Assembly: GCA_026692905.1 (NCBI GenBank)
Contig: JAPLNL010000010.1
Location: forward strand, 1-48,124
Origin: Planctomycetota bacterium
Lineage (GTDB): Bacteria; Planctomycetota; Planctomycetia; Pirellulales; Pirellulaceae
DNA: 48,124 bases
Reading direction: 5' to 3'
The notes below the pieces were generated by a model. The model saw only the letters and a list, made by a program, of their open reading frames with translations. It was not told where the DNA came from and searched no databases. The position numbers and the translations under genes were made by a program. Shown here in pieces: positions 1-8,733 of the stretch; the stretch's first letter is position 1, and every line of letters begins with the position of its first letter.

Positions 1-80
1 TTGATGCGTAAATGGCTCGGCAGGAGCCTCGCCCTCCCAATTTCCCCCAAAGCGTTTTTTTGGGCTCAAAGTGAGACGGC
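1..80. repeat. Right-hand part of element B (GAGGCTCC/GAGACGGC repeat family)
   Basis: The stretch carries the core GGCAGGAGCCTCGCCCTCCC (about 19-38), then a CCCCCAAAGCG segment, and ends in AAAGTGAGACGGC (about 68-80). The same order is seen at 42425-42550, inside the complete copy of this repeat. Only the right part lies in the window, and its last three terminal bases differ from the complete copy. It is non-coding; the short reading frame across it is repeat-derived. Confidence 0.7.
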
Positions 81-109
81 AGCTGAGACCCATTGTGGGT
101 CTCATCTGC
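79..109 (-). terminator. Hairpin downstream of the ABC ATPase gene
   Basis: TGAGACCCA (84-92) and TGGGTCTCA (96-104) form a perfect 9-bp stem with a TTG loop. It extends outward by four pairs (79-82 with 106-109) after one mismatch. It lies 17-47 bases beyond the stop of the minus-strand ABC gene, so it could help to end that transcript. No clear T-run follows on the minus strand, so a role as intrinsic terminator is uncertain. Confidence 0.35.
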
Positions 110-125
110 CGAGAGTGACTTTGCA

Positions 126-1094
126 CTACTCACGAAGCTCTTTGCCTGTTAGATGCAGAAACACATGGTGCAAGTTGGGCTGATGTACTTCCAAATCGCT
201 GACCGTACCGCCGACTCTTTGGATTCGCTCTAAGATCAAAGGCAATTCTTCGACCACGTTGTCTACGAAGCACACGAAACGATTGCGAGCCGGATCCCAC
301 TCCATTCCGGGTGGAGCCGCGACCAAGATCCCTTGCGTTTCGATGGCAACCTCGCGCCGCGCGCCGATGGTGTTCTCAATCAATTCTTCGATGGGACCAT
401 CTGCAACCACCTTGCCGTGGTCGACGATGACGATTCGATCGCTCCGCATCTCAGCCTCATCGAGATGGTGAGTCGTGAGGACGATGCTCGTACCTTGCAG
501 GCTCAGTTCGTCCAGCATGTCAAAGATGCGCTGTCGGCTTTGCGGATCAACACCAACCGTCGGTTCATCCAAAAGTAGAATACTCGGGCGATGCAAGACT
601 CCACATGCGATATTGACGCGTCGCTTCATGCCGCCGGAGAACTGACTTGTTAAATCGTTGGCACGATCCTCAAGCCCAATCCACTTGAGAGCCCACGCAA
701 CCCTTTCTCGCAATCGACGCGACCTCAAACCGTGAAGTTGACCAAAGCATTCCAGATTTTGCTTCGCGGTAAGATCTAAATAAATTGCCAGGTCCTGTGG
801 AATAACCCCGAGTTGCTGTAGGACCTCCGGCTCACATATGGATTTGCCGAACAAGAGCACTTGGCCTTTATCGGGACGAACGCGACCGCACATCGAGCGG
901 ATCAAAGTTGTTTTGCCTGCTCCGTTTGGGCCAAGCAGAGCCAGTCGTTCGCCCGGCGCCACCGAAAACGAAGTACCGCTAAGCGCCTGATGCGAACCAT
1001 ACTTTTTCCAGAGGTTAACAACTTCCAGAGCTGGAGTTGGGCTTTGACTCATAGACGGAGTTTGTTGAGCGAGCAAAGTGGTTGGACTAGTCAC
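126..1094 (-). CDS. ABC transporter ATP-binding protein
   Basis: This is the cytoplasmic ATPase subunit of an ABC transporter, probably an exporter of the CcmA/NatA/DrrA type; the substrate is unknown. Walker [10 protein letters not shown] lies at about residues 55-63, the signature FSGGMKRR at 152-159, Walker B ILLLDEP at 172-178, and the H-loop TTHHLDEAE at about 207-215. At 322 residues it has one nucleotide-binding domain plus a roughly 80-residue C-terminal extension, as in many DrrA-like proteins. No permease gene is visible; it would have to lie beyond the left edge of the window or elsewhere. An alternative start at Met15 (1052) would remove an unconserved leader. The family assignment is solid and the transported compound cannot be inferred. 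Confidence 0.93.
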   Translation of the reverse strand: MTSPTTLLAQQTPSMSQSPTPALEVVNLWKKYGSHQALSGTSFSVAPGERLALLGPNGAGKTTLIRSMCGRVRPDKGQVLLFGKSICEPEVLQQLGVIPQDLAIYLDLTAKQNLECFGQLHGLRSRRLRERVAWALKWIGLEDRANDLTSQFSGGMKRRVNIACGVLHRPSILLLDEPTVGVDPQSRQRIFDMLDELSLQGTSIVLTTHHLDEAEMRSDRIVIVDHGKVVADGPIEELIENTIGARREVAIETQGILVAAPPGMEWDPARNRFVCFVDNVVEELPLILERIQRVGGTVSDLEVHQPNLHHVFLHLTGKELRE

Positions 1095-1129
1095 GTTCTA
1101 CGAATCTCGTGGGTACAGTTTGCTCGACT

Positions 1130-1209
1130 CGTAGCTGGATTCGAAAGAATTCAGCTGGTTCTGAATTCCTACAAATTAAGCTACTGTAGTTTTCATTCCG
1201 CCGCTAGCC
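1130..1209. repeat. Element C copy (CGTAGCTGGATTC palindrome), degenerate
   Basis: It begins CGTAGCTGGATTCG, has a central GAATTCAG...CTGAATTC inverted repeat (about 1148-1167), then a decayed right arm and a tail GTAGTTTTC...CCGCTAGCC. The same series of blocks occurs at 34239-34318 and 44196-44283, and in shortened form at 38605-38668. The left terminal part is not recognisable, so the copy is probably old. It lies between the divergent ABC and GH13 genes. Confidence 0.6.
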
Positions 1210-1432
1210 AAAATACGGACCAGCGGACGACACGACGGAGCGTGCCTGCTACTTTTGTCGGAAGTGCCATTATAGAGACCTGACCGCGAGAAAGAAAATG
1301 CAGATGTGCGAGATACAATGAAATTTGAATGCTAGCATTTTCGAGGTGTTGAAAATCTCCGACTATACTGCTGAATTCCATGATCGCGACGGCGATCGAC
1401 GCATCTATCCTCTTGTTTCGACGAGCTCGAAC

Positions 1433-2902
1433 ATGGCATGCCGGCCCACGCTATACCAAGTGAACATCCGAGTGACGTTGACCGCGTTGTCGAAGCAGAT
1501 AGGACGAAAGGCTAGGTTGGATGATATTTCGGACGAAATTCTCGACGATTGGGCTTCGAAGGGGTTCGACTGGATCTGGTTGTTGAGCATTTGGCAGTTA
1601 GGGGACGCTGGTGTTGCAATATCCAGGTCCTCGAGTGTTTGGCGCGAGGAATTTCAGAAAACGCTCCCGGACTTGGTCGAGGAAGACATCGGTGGCTCCG
1701 GATTCGCCATCCAAGCCTTCGTGGTGAGTCGCGACTTAGGTGGCGATCCAGCCTTGGCAAGGCTCAGGGAACGGATGAAGGCAAAAGGATTAAAGCTGAT
1801 GCTCGACTTCGTGCCAAACCATATCGCACCGGATCACGCATGGGTCAGGGAGCATCCTGAATATTTCGTCCAGGGCACAGAAAAACAGTTGCAGAGCCAG
1901 CCCCAAAACTATCGACCTGTCACCACGGCTAGCAGTGAGCGGGTTATGGCATTTGGACGAGATCCCTATTTTCCAGGATGGTCCGATACCTTGCAGCTGA
2001 ACTACGGAAATGCCGAGCTACAAACCGCAATGCAGCAAGAGCTAATCCGCATCGCGACAGCATGCGATGGAGTCCGCTGCGACATGGCTATGCTCATTTT
2101 GCCAGAAATCTTTCATCGGACCTGGGGAATTGCAATCGAGCCCTTTTGGCCAACTGCGATTCGACGTGTGCACGAGCTCAATCCCGAATTCGTTTTCATG
2201 GCCGAAGTTTATTGGGACCTTGAGTGGGAATTGCAACAACAGGGCTTTGATTTCTGTTACGACAAACGCCTTTACGATCGCTTATGTGACGGACATGCTG
2301 GTCCGGTTCGAGAACATTTGAGAGCAGGTCTCGATTTCCAAAATCGGCTAGCTCGCTTTCTTGAGAATCATGATGAACCCCGAGTGGCTCACGAATTTGC
2401 ATTTGCCAAACATCGGGCCGCCGCCCTTTTGACCTACCTGACACCGGGCTTAAAACTATTTCATCAAGGGCAACTGGAAGGGAAACACAAACGAATCTCT
2501 CCGCATCTTGTACGCGGGCCAGAGGAAGCGATCGATCCTAAGATTCAATCGTTTTACGAAAAGATTCTTAGCTTAGTTCGACTGCCAGTTGTCAAGGAGG
2601 GAGAGTGGCAACTCCTGCATGCTAAGCCAAATCGAGTTGACAACCCCTCAAACGAAAACATCCTAGCGATGAGTTGGAAGCATTCCGACGGTTCCTTTTT
2701 TGTTGTCGTTGTGAATATGTCCGAATCCCAAAGTCAAGCCTGTGTTGAACTGGAATGGGACGCGCCGGAGCGAACTATTGTTCGTTTCGTCGATCTGCTC
2801 GATGATGCCGTTTACGAACGAGAGGCCAAGCAGCTTTTCGACAAAGGCCTCTTCGTGGATTTGCCAGAATGGGGTGCGCACGCAATGCTTTGCACGGGTT
2901 AG
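1433..2902 (+). CDS. Alpha-amylase family glycoside hydrolase (GH13)
   Basis: This is a GH13 retaining alpha-glucan-active enzyme, likely cytoplasmic since no signal peptide is visible. All four GH13 regions are present: I, DFVPNH; II, GVRCDMAM with the nucleophile Asp; III, FMAEVYWD with the acid/base Glu; IV, FLENHDEPR with the transition-state Asp. The C-terminal ~90 residues look like the usual beta-sandwich. The frame is open from 1325, but homologues normally begin close to a PxxYQVNxRV-like segment, so the ATG at 1433 (490 residues) is preferred; the preceding 36 codons look non-conserved. No strong ribosome-binding site helps the choice. The precise activity (hydrolase, trehalose synthase-like or transglycosylase) cannot be told. 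Confidence 0.9.
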   Translation: MACRPTLYQVNIRVTLTALSKQIGRKARLDDISDEILDDWASKGFDWIWLLSIWQLGDAGVAISRSSSVWREEFQKTLPDLVEEDIGGSGFAIQAFVVSRDLGGDPALARLRERMKAKGLKLMLDFVPNHIAPDHAWVREHPEYFVQGTEKQLQSQPQNYRPVTTASSERVMAFGRDPYFPGWSDTLQLNYGNAELQTAMQQELIRIATACDGVRCDMAMLILPEIFHRTWGIAIEPFWPTAIRRVHELNPEFVFMAEVYWDLEWELQQQGFDFCYDKRLYDRLCDGHAGPVREHLRAGLDFQNRLARFLENHDEPRVAHEFAFAKHRAAALLTYLTPGLKLFHQGQLEGKHKRISPHLVRGPEEAIDPKIQSFYEKILSLVRLPVVKEGEWQLLHAKPNRVDNPSNENILAMSWKHSDGSFFVVVVNMSESQSQACVELEWDAPERTIVRFVDLLDDAVYEREAKQLFDKGLFVDLPEWGAHAMLCTG

Positions 2903-2966
2903 CCGCTGGGCGCTAGCCTTGTTATTCACCCACAACTTTTTGACTTTGAACCCCTCGCCCCTTTTA

Positions 2967-3294
2967 GGCAACGTTGTGAAGCATTTCAAACAATGAAAAC
3001 ATTTGCTACGTTTCAATAGTCGCGTCGGAGAGGTGCAAATTTTGGCAATTCACTTGTGCCGACATTGACTTTTGATATTTGTCACTTAGTCCGGCTCGGG
3101 CTCGTCCCGACCGGACGCCGCTTTGGTGTCCTAATGGGCCGCGTGCTGAAAATGACAACTCCGGATTCGTCGCACCGCCTCTGGCGGTGCGACGAATCCG
3201 GAGGCACGCGGTCGGGCGGCGTGAATCTAGAACTCCAAAGCTGCGGACGGAGGGGCAAGCCCCCAGCCGTCCTGAAATGCTTCATAGCGTTGCC
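2967..3294. mobile_element. Element A copy 1: 328-bp MITE-like insertion with terminal inverted repeats and 5-bp target duplication
   Basis: The left end (2967-2988) and right end (3273-3294) are inverted repeats: GGCAACG at the left is matched by CGTTGCC at the right, and TGAAGCATTTCA by TGAAATGCTTCA. Over 22 positions there are two mismatches. TTTTA flanks both sides (2962-2966 and 3295-3299). Removing the element and one TTTTA restores CCCCTCGCCCC-TTTTA-GGGGAGAGGGG, which exists uninterrupted at 36937-36963. The interior holds a perfect 21-bp inverted repeat (3159-3179 with 3183-3203, loop TCT). No transposase is encoded, so it is non-autonomous. It fills most of the gap 2903-3429. Confidence 0.8.
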
Positions 3295-3429
3295 TTTTAG
3301 GGGAGAGGGGAGGAAATCGCACTGGTTTCGTCATTTCCCATATCGCTTTGACTTCCGTATCGGCTGTGTCGACGCAATGGGATGAAGTAGAATAAGATGA
3401 GTATGCCGAAGCCAATGGAAAGGAAAATC

Positions 3430-3993
3430 ATGAGCATATCAAGCAAAATCACCGGTACTGAATTCGACTCGATGGTCGATCGAGGTGCGTTTGACGGTCT
3501 TGGTCCACGCAAGATAGAACTGATTCGAGGGGAGTTGTGTTTTATGAATCCAGCTGGACCGGTTCACGATGACTACATTGACTATTTGACTCGCTGGTCG
3601 ACGGACAACACTGCGTCGAGCATTGCGAATATTCGCGTTCAATGCGGCTTTGTCTGCGATGACAATCGACCTGAACCAGATATCTTGTGGTTAAAGCCGC
3701 GTCGTTACGGCCGTACGCGTCCCACTGCCGCCGATGTGATGTTGTTGATTGAAGTTTCAGATAGCAGCTTGGCAAATGATCTGCGTGAGAAAGCCGATGT
3801 CTACGCCGAAAGTGGCGTCTCCGAGTATTGGGTGATTGACGTTCCTGCATCGCGAATCCATGTGATGACCAATAGCGATGGCAAGCACTACCGCAACATC
3901 GAAATCGTCGTACCACCGAATCCACTCTCTCCCAAGTGTCGCCCAGAAGCCATCCTCAATACGGCTGAGCTGTTTGAAGTGCGCGAAGAATAA
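3430..3993 (+). CDS. Uma2 family (DUF820) PD-(D/E)XK nuclease-fold protein
   Basis: This is a Uma2-family protein, abundant in Cyanobacteria and Planctomycetes; the fold resembles restriction nucleases but the function is unknown. Family landmarks are ELIRGE near the N terminus, PEPDILW (metal-binding Asp), LLIEVSDSSL (Glu), then a Lys in DLREKADVYAESGV and EYWVIDV. The start at 3430 is chosen because AAAGGA lies about eight bases upstream. An in-frame ATG at 3397 would add 11 residues. The stop is four bases before the next gene, suggesting co-transcription, although that gene encodes a secreted enzyme. Confidence 0.88.
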   Translation: MSISSKITGTEFDSMVDRGAFDGLGPRKIELIRGELCFMNPAGPVHDDYIDYLTRWSTDNTASSIANIRVQCGFVCDDNRPEPDILWLKPRRYGRTRPTAADVMLLIEVSDSSLANDLREKADVYAESGVSEYWVIDVPASRIHVMTNSDGKHYRNIEIVVPPNPLSPKCRPEAILNTAELFEVREE

Positions 3994-3997
3994 CCCA

Positions 3998-6229
3998 ATG
4001 AAACATCTGTTCCTAATAGCATTTGCTCTTTTTATTCCATTCGCAGGCTCTGCGGCAGCTAGCGAGGTCGCTCGAAAAGCCGCAGCCCTTCCGAAACTCC
4101 CCGACGCCGTTAGCGGAGATTGGCTGATCAAACGAGTATCGAGACCCGCCGGGGTTTTTTCGACCGATCGCCCAGGTGAAATCGCGATCGACAACGGCCT
4201 GCTTCGTCGTTCGTTTTTGGTTTCGCCCAACTTGGCCTGCGTCGAGCTAATGCACTTGCAAACGAACGAGTCGATGCTCCGAAGTGTTCGGCCGGAATGC
4301 CGCGTTACGCTCGATGGCCAAGAGTTCGATGTTGGCGGCCTCAAAGGACAGCCTGTCGACAACTTTCTGCGCCCCGAGTGGCATGCTTCGCTAACGAACG
4401 ACCCTGCCGCCTTTCAGCTTGCGGACTTCACCTCCGCCCCCATTCAAGCTCGATTCGCTTGGAAACCGCGACCGGAGTGGATGTCGACGAGCGCCAGTTG
4501 GCCACCCAAAGGAACCGAAGTTCAATTTCATTTCCAAGCTCCAAAGTCGCAAAGCGACGCCAAGCCATCTGCGGCAAATGGTGTTCGTATCGTGGTCCAC
4601 TACGAAATCTACGAGGGACTTCCGCTCCTTTGCAAATGGTTCACACTCGACAACGAATCAGGGCGATCGATCCGATTGAATCGTTTTACCAGTGAAATTC
4701 TCGCTTGTGTCGAAGCGTCGAGCCAAGTCGAAGATCTTGCCGACCCCTTTCATCCTAACCTTCACATTGAGACCAACTACACCACTTGCTCGATGCATGG
4801 AGCCAGCGCACAAGTCGATTCGGTCCATTGGATGGAGGATCCAACATACAAGACTCAAGTCAACTATCTGCTCAAGACACAATGCTTGCTCGAATGCCGA
4901 CCGCCTCAAGGCCCCGATGTCGACGTATCTAGCGGTACGACCTTCGAATCGTTTCGCACTTGGATTTTGGCCCGCGAGGATCGCGATGAAACTCGCAACA
5001 CGTTGGCTTTGGGGCGAATGTACCGTACGATTGCGCCATGGGTCACTGAAAACCCATTGATCCACCACGTTCGCAGCGCAGATCCGCCTGCTGTTCGCTT
5101 GGCCATCGATCAAGCCGCCGAGGTTGGGTTCGAATTGGTCATCATGACCTTCGGGAGCGGCTTCAATATGGAAAACGATTCTCCCGAATACTTAAAACGA
5201 ATTCGAGAGTTGGCTGACTACGCTCATTCCAAAGGGATCGCTTTGGGAGGCTACTCGCTCCTTGCAAGTCGATCGATCAACGCAAAGGATGACGTTGTCA
5301 ATCGAGAAACAGGCAAGCCAGGTGGCTTTGCAAGATTTGGGAACAGCCCATGCTTGGAGAGCGAATGGGGCCAAACTTACTTTGCGAAATTGGATCGGTT
5401 CTTCGAAGCGACAGGCTGCGATGTATTGGAACACGACGGTTCTTATCCCGGTGACACGTGCGCTTCGACGAACCACCCTGGACACCATGGCTACGAAGAC
5501 TCCCGCTGGCGGCAATGGGAACGGATCAACCGCTTCTACCAATCCTGTCGCAGCCAAGGAATCTATTTGAATGTTCCCGATTGGTATTTTTTGAATGGCT
5601 CCAACAAGATTGCAATGGGGTACCGCGAAACAAATTGGTCATTGCCTCGCGAGTCCCAGGAGATCATCGAACGCCAAAACATTTATGATGGCATCCGTTA
5701 CAAACTGCCCACGATGGGCTGGATGTTTGTACCCTTGACGGAGTATCAAGGAGGCGGCGCCGCAGCGACGATCGAACCTCTCAGTGAACATCTAGATCAC
5801 TACGAACATAGACTGCAGAACCTGTTGGGCGCGGGCGTGCAGGCTTGCTTTCGAGGTCCTCGGCTTTACGATACCGATGCAACAAAGACGATGGTAAAAC
5901 GCTGGGTCGATTTCTATAAGAGCCATCGCGCGATCCTCGATAGTAGCTTGTTGCCACTTCGCCGCGCCGACGGTCGCGACTGGGACGGTTGGATGCACGT
6001 CAATCCCGAGCTTGACACTCCTGCAATGGCCATGATCTACAATCCGCTGGACCATCCGATCACTCGTGAGATCACGTTTCCGCTCGTCTTCAGTGGCCTC
6101 ACGGAGAAAGCACACTGCAAAATCGAAGGGGCGAATCCCATTCCAATTCAACTCGATAGAAACGAAAAAGCCAAGGTCAAGCTAACGGTACCAGCCAAGG
6201 GCGCAACCTGGATTCAGTTTGCGAACTAG
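3998..6229 (+). CDS. Secreted alpha-galactosidase-like (clan GH-D type) glycoside hydrolase, tentative
   Basis: The 743-residue protein has a clear Sec signal peptide (MKHLFLIAFALFIPF...AAAS). The frame is open from 3878, but those 40 codons overlap the Uma2 gene and precede the signal peptide, so the ATG at 3998 is preferred. The first ~350 residues look like a beta-sandwich N-domain of the GH36/GH31-like kind, the middle like a TIM barrel (segments VGFELVIMTFGSGF, SKGIALGGYS, CDVLEHDGSYPGD), and the end like a small beta domain. CDVLEHDGS is a candidate catalytic strand. It probably acts on exported or environmental galactosides. Clan-level assignment is moderate; the catalytic residues and substrate are inference. 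Confidence 0.7.
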   Translation: MKHLFLIAFALFIPFAGSAAASEVARKAAALPKLPDAVSGDWLIKRVSRPAGVFSTDRPGEIAIDNGLLRRSFLVSPNLACVELMHLQTNESMLRSVRPECRVTLDGQEFDVGGLKGQPVDNFLRPEWHASLTNDPAAFQLADFTSAPIQARFAWKPRPEWMSTSASWPPKGTEVQFHFQAPKSQSDAKPSAANGVRIVVHYEIYEGLPLLCKWFTLDNESGRSIRLNRFTSEILACVEASSQVEDLADPFHPNLHIETNYTTCSMHGASAQVDSVHWMEDPTYKTQVNYLLKTQCLLECRPPQGPDVDVSSGTTFESFRTWILAREDRDETRNTLALGRMYRTIAPWVTENPLIHHVRSADPPAVRLAIDQAAEVGFELVIMTFGSGFNMENDSPEYLKRIRELADYAHSKGIALGGYSLLASRSINAKDDVVNRETGKPGGFARFGNSPCLESEWGQTYFAKLDRFFEATGCDVLEHDGSYPGDTCASTNHPGHHGYEDSRWRQWERINRFYQSCRSQGIYLNVPDWYFLNGSNKIAMGYRETNWSLPRESQEIIERQNIYDGIRYKLPTMGWMFVPLTEYQGGGAAATIEPLSEHLDHYEHRLQNLLGAGVQACFRGPRLYDTDATKTMVKRWVDFYKSHRAILDSSLLPLRRADGRDWDGWMHVNPELDTPAMAMIYNPLDHPITREITFPLVFSGLTEKAHCKIEGANPIPIQLDRNEKAKVKLTVPAKGATWIQFAN

Positions 6230-6559
6230 CCGATCTGGTTGCCGCGAGCTAGGTGACCATGAAACACACCAAACACACGAAAAGAAAACAGGATGATAAG
6301 TAGAGGAGAACAAAACGTACATTGTTCCCACTTGGTGGTATTCAAGTCACCGTATGATCTTATGGATATTGTCTTTCGTGTGGTTCGTGTCTTTCGTGGT
6401 TAACGCAGCCTCGCTTGATGGACGCGGACGTGCGGAGGATCGCGGAGTTTATCGCGAGTTTTTATAAATCCGTTCAAGCTCAATGAACTTGATCCAATAT
6501 ACTTTTGGCACCTGATGTTCTGCCAAGTTTGTTCCTGTTTTCATTTCGATCGTTTCATC
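6230..6559. other. Intergenic region with a degenerate short repeat
   Basis: This 330-bp gap contains no convincing gene. At 6371-6402 there is an internally repetitive string (GTCTTTCGTG then GTGTCTTTCGTGG) of a type often scattered in bacterial intergenic DNA. A related AAACACACCAAACACACGA string is at about 6259-6279 on the other strand sense. The remainder is probably the leader and promoter of the exported nuclease-like gene; no clear promoter boxes were found. Confidence 0.4.
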
Positions 6560-7513
6560 ATGAGAGTACTTGCAAGCCGTTCCGCTCTTTTCAAACTGTT
6601 GATTCTGACGGTAATACTTCAATTGGCTGCAAGTTCTGCAAACGCACAAGAAGCCCAAACTAAAAAAGCGAGCGGCCAAAAATCGCGAGAGGAGGAGGTC
6701 CGCTTAGGCTCGCAAACGGCCAAAGGGGGCTTTCAAAACGAAGACGAGATTCGGGATAAGTTCAACGATTGGCAAAAGGACTCCGACGCTCGCAAATGGT
6801 TAGAGGCAATGAACTACCGCCTCAACGAGATTGAGCAGGTCAAGGCGGCTAAGCCACATGGCGAGAAAGCCGATGTGGAGGTTCGAGTCAAAACGAAGTC
6901 CGGCGAAAAAGTTCATGGCATATCCATCAAACTAGTCAGCAACCCGCAAGGGTTTAATCAAATTGATAAGCGATGGCTCAAGACTTATGCAGATATGTGG
7001 AAGATGCCAGACGACGTCCACTCGGCATTGAAGCTGTTTGTGGGAGAGACTGCACCGATCAATCCAGGGCGAGACACACGTCGCATGTTTTTGAACGAGT
7101 TGCCTGAGTCGCAGCAGCAGGCGGTCGTCCGCTTTTTCAGCTCTCATCGCGGGCAGATCGTTTCGGATTTGTTTGCGGGCGATGGCGAGCACGCGGCTGG
7201 CTGGATCATGGTAACGCTCAAGACGACTGATAATGCGGCCGAAGGCAAGAAATCTCTTGCCGCCGACAAGAAAAGGTTGAGCACGCCCTCCATGAATTCA
7301 ACTCAGGCCGCGGAAAAGCCGCAATGGATGCTATGTACGACAGTAGATGCAGTTGCGTTTTTTGGCGATGGCGAAGTTGAGATCACGCCCGCCGGGAGCT
7401 TGAAGATTGGCCGAATCACCATGCAGCGCAAAGGGGGCGACAATGGCCGCGAGTCAGCCAATATGCTGCAATTCAAAATCAACCCAACCGAACTTTTCGA
7501 GTTGCGCAAGTGA
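6560..7513 (+). CDS. Exported homologue of type II restriction endonuclease HinP1I
   Basis: The first 29 residues form a classical Sec signal peptide: basic start, hydrophobic core LLILTVILQLAAS, cleavage motif ANA-QE. From about residue 48 the protein follows HinP1I (cleaves G^CGC) almost to its end, as I recall that sequence: LGSxTAKxGFxNE, a Leu-rich NEIxxVKA segment, LVSNxxGFNQIDKxW, RRMFxxE, and QRKGGDNGRExANMLQFK, ending NPTELFEL. The HinP1I catalytic set is D62, Q81 and K83. Here Asp105 and Lys124 align with D62 and K83, but Ser122 replaces Q81. There is a ~27-residue insertion at about 224-252. Length is 317 against 247 for HinP1I, the excess being leader, linker and insertion. No methyltransferase is nearby. 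An upstream ATG (6515) would only lengthen the leader. Homology is confident; activity and location are inferred. Confidence 0.85.
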   Translation: MRVLASRSALFKLLILTVILQLAASSANAQEAQTKKASGQKSREEEVRLGSQTAKGGFQNEDEIRDKFNDWQKDSDARKWLEAMNYRLNEIEQVKAAKPHGEKADVEVRVKTKSGEKVHGISIKLVSNPQGFNQIDKRWLKTYADMWKMPDDVHSALKLFVGETAPINPGRDTRRMFLNELPESQQQAVVRFFSSHRGQIVSDLFAGDGEHAAGWIMVTLKTTDNAAEGKKSLAADKKRLSTPSMNSTQAAEKPQWMLCTTVDAVAFFGDGEVEITPAGSLKIGRITMQRKGGDNGRESANMLQFKINPTELFELRK

Positions 7514-7585
7514 GCTGTTTTGGTCAGCGTAGCAGTGTAAAACGATTGTCCTCAATCGTTCCCGAATCGCAGATTTGCAGACGCC

Positions 7586-8722
7586 TTAACGCAGTACTTC
7601 GTCAAGCCACTCATAGGCAAGCATGCGTTCAAGTTTTGGGAAATCGTGCTTCGAGGATGGGGTCATTAGCATCAATCGTTTTTGATGCCTGTTTGGAGAT
7701 GGTTCAAATAGAGAGTAAACTTGCTGAGCTTTTTCAAACACCTTTCGAACCCCGGCAACTTCGAAATTGCTGTCGTGGATTGGGGAGTTGGAATAGAAGC
7801 CGCGCGGCGCTAGAGCGGCGATGATCTCGTAAAAGTCGAACGGAACTTTGTTAGGGTCGTTGTCGTAGACATCGCGAATGCGAGGCATGTAGCGATCGCT
7901 GGTCCAGCCCTTCAAGTTGCCTTGATAGTAATCATGGAACGGAGTGAATCCGCAGCTTGAAACGACCGCTTTGATTCGATCTTCAAAGACGGCCGTGAAA
8001 AGACTATTGTGCCCTCCTAGAGAATGGCCGATGGTACCGATTCGATTTTTGTCCACCTGCGGTAGCGACTCAAGCACATCCACTGCGCGAATGTTGTTCC
8101 AAATCGCTTTCATGGAACCGCTCTCATACACCGCACCGGCGGTCTTGAAATCGTATTTGTATTCTCCAAAGGATGGATAGTCAGGCACGATGCAAATGTA
8201 GCCGCGTTCGGCCAGCTCATGCGCATAGTGCAACGATTCGCTGCCTCCTAAACCAACAGGTTCATCTTTGCCAATTGGAATGGTTTGGTGCAAGCACAGC
8301 ATCGCAGGCGTCGAGCCATCCGCGAGGGCATCATGAGGGATCAAAAGCCAAGCAGGGACTCGATCGCTGGCGTCAGGAGAAAACAGAATTGCTTGCCGAT
8401 CATATTTACCGACGCTTTCACGTGAGAGCACCGTGATACGTAGCGGCGCTTTTTTGGAAACGTCAGGCAGCGGCCCCATGACGCGTTGCATATTGGCTTT
8501 GATGTGCAAAACACGCAAAGCCCAGTCTTCTTTGGTCTTCACTGTCCGCTGGCCCCCAGCTGCATCGCGCACGATGAGCAACTGCGAATGGTCGGAATAA
8601 GCCAACTCCGTCGGTACTTCCGAAGCCAGATTTTGGTCCAGTTTCTGGCCAAGCGCGTGTCCGCCAGCAATGACGAAGGTCGACCAGAAACAAAAGAGCG
8701 TCTCAATCAATCGAAATTGCAT
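7586..8722 (-). CDS. Secreted alpha/beta hydrolase (dienelactone hydrolase / acetyl-xylan-esterase-like)
   Basis: This 378-residue protein has an N-terminal signal peptide (LIETLFCFWSTFVIAGGHALG). The alpha/beta hydrolase nucleophile elbow GHSLGGH lies at about residues 232-238. A candidate acid is the Asp in SNSPIHDSNF and the catalytic His is probably in SSKHDFP near the C terminus. A preceding strand PAMLCLHQT and the tyrosine-rich ERGYICIVPDYPSFGEY match the fold. It is probably a periplasmic or extracellular esterase; large planctomycete families of this type often accompany sulfatases. The sulfatase gene lies upstream on the same strand with a 78-bp gap, so one transcript is plausible. 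Substrate unknown. Confidence 0.88.
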   Translation of the reverse strand: MQFRLIETLFCFWSTFVIAGGHALGQKLDQNLASEVPTELAYSDHSQLLIVRDAAGGQRTVKTKEDWALRVLHIKANMQRVMGPLPDVSKKAPLRITVLSRESVGKYDRQAILFSPDASDRVPAWLLIPHDALADGSTPAMLCLHQTIPIGKDEPVGLGGSESLHYAHELAERGYICIVPDYPSFGEYKYDFKTAGAVYESGSMKAIWNNIRAVDVLESLPQVDKNRIGTIGHSLGGHNSLFTAVFEDRIKAVVSSCGFTPFHDYYQGNLKGWTSDRYMPRIRDVYDNDPNKVPFDFYEIIAALAPRGFYSNSPIHDSNFEVAGVRKVFEKAQQVYSLFEPSPNRHQKRLMLMTPSSKHDFPKLERMLAYEWLDEVLR

Positions 8723-8733
8723 ATCAATTTTCT

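Noticed and set aside
3056-3385. A 109-codon plus-strand frame across element A
   Set aside because: It lies inside a non-autonomous repeat and the copy at 42595 shows an unrelated frame; no protein-like pattern or start site.
6560-7513. Classical restriction-modification system
   Set aside because: Only the nuclease-like gene is present, with a signal peptide; no methyltransferase, specificity subunit or control protein was found on either side.
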